Origin: Candidatus Ventricola intestinavium
GTDB lineage: Bacteria; Bacillota; Clostridia; Christensenellales; Aristaeellaceae
Length of the DNA: 6,052 nt
Assembly: GCA_018715105.1 (NCBI GenBank)
Contig: DVMG01000264.1
Coordinates: forward strand, 1 to 6,052
Direction of reading: 5' to 3'
In this document: piece by piece, positions 6,048-6,052 of the stretch
How positions within the stretch are numbered: position 1 is the stretch's first letter
Layout of the letters: the number at the start of each line of letters is the position of its first letter
Notes under the pieces: generated by a model
What the model was told of the DNA's origin: nothing
Databases searched by the model: none
What the model saw: the letters and a program-made list of their open reading frames with translations, nothing else
Made by a program: the position numbers and the translations under genes

Positions 6048-6052
6048 ATATC

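Overview
The window looks like chromosomal DNA of a GC-rich member of the Firmicutes, probably a clostridial-type organism. This is an inference from strong AAGGAGG-type ribosome binding sites, sigma-A-like promoters, compact intrinsic terminators, GTG starts, and a Myb/SANT-like protein of the RsfA-like kind. Species and genus cannot be read from the sequence. No rRNA, tRNA, insertion sequence, CRISPR array or phage gene was seen.

Layout, left to right. (1) 168-1073 (+): a 301-aa putative DNA-binding protein with two related Myb/SANT-like segments and a coiled-coil C-terminus, preceded by a structured leader. (2) 1098-1135: a 15-bp perfect hairpin between convergent genes. (3) 1178-2734 (-): a secreted, C-terminally membrane-anchored protein with three beta-rich DUF11/CARDB-like segments and an acidic linker. 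(4) 2735-2914: a divergent control region carrying a clear promoter for the next gene. (5) 2915-3256 (+): an ArsR/SmtB-family metal sensor with ligand positions for both classical zinc sites. (6) 3257-3429: a terminator zone with three consecutive dyads. (7) 3430-3696 (-): an unrecognised 88-aa protein with a very acidic tail, with its own good promoter. (8) 3697-3964: noncoding, holding that promoter and the terminator of the next gene. (9) 3965-6031 (-): a Zn/Cd/Pb-type P1B ATPase whose usual N-terminal metal-binding (HMA) domain is replaced by a His/Cys-rich tail made of three 12-residue repeats.

The coherent theme is heavy-metal homeostasis: the ArsR/SmtB repressor probably senses Zn(II), Cd(II) or Pb(II), and the ATPase probably exports the same ions. 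The two genes face each other rather than forming an operon, and the ATPase promoter lies beyond the right edge, so regulatory coupling is inferred. The 88-aa acidic protein sits between them, but its own promoter and the ATPase terminator argue for an independent transcript. The surface protein and the Myb-like protein have no evident link to metal handling. I did not find a convincing new system. The most unusual items are the repeat-built His/Cys tail of the ATPase, the acidic small protein, and the duplicated Myb-like protein.
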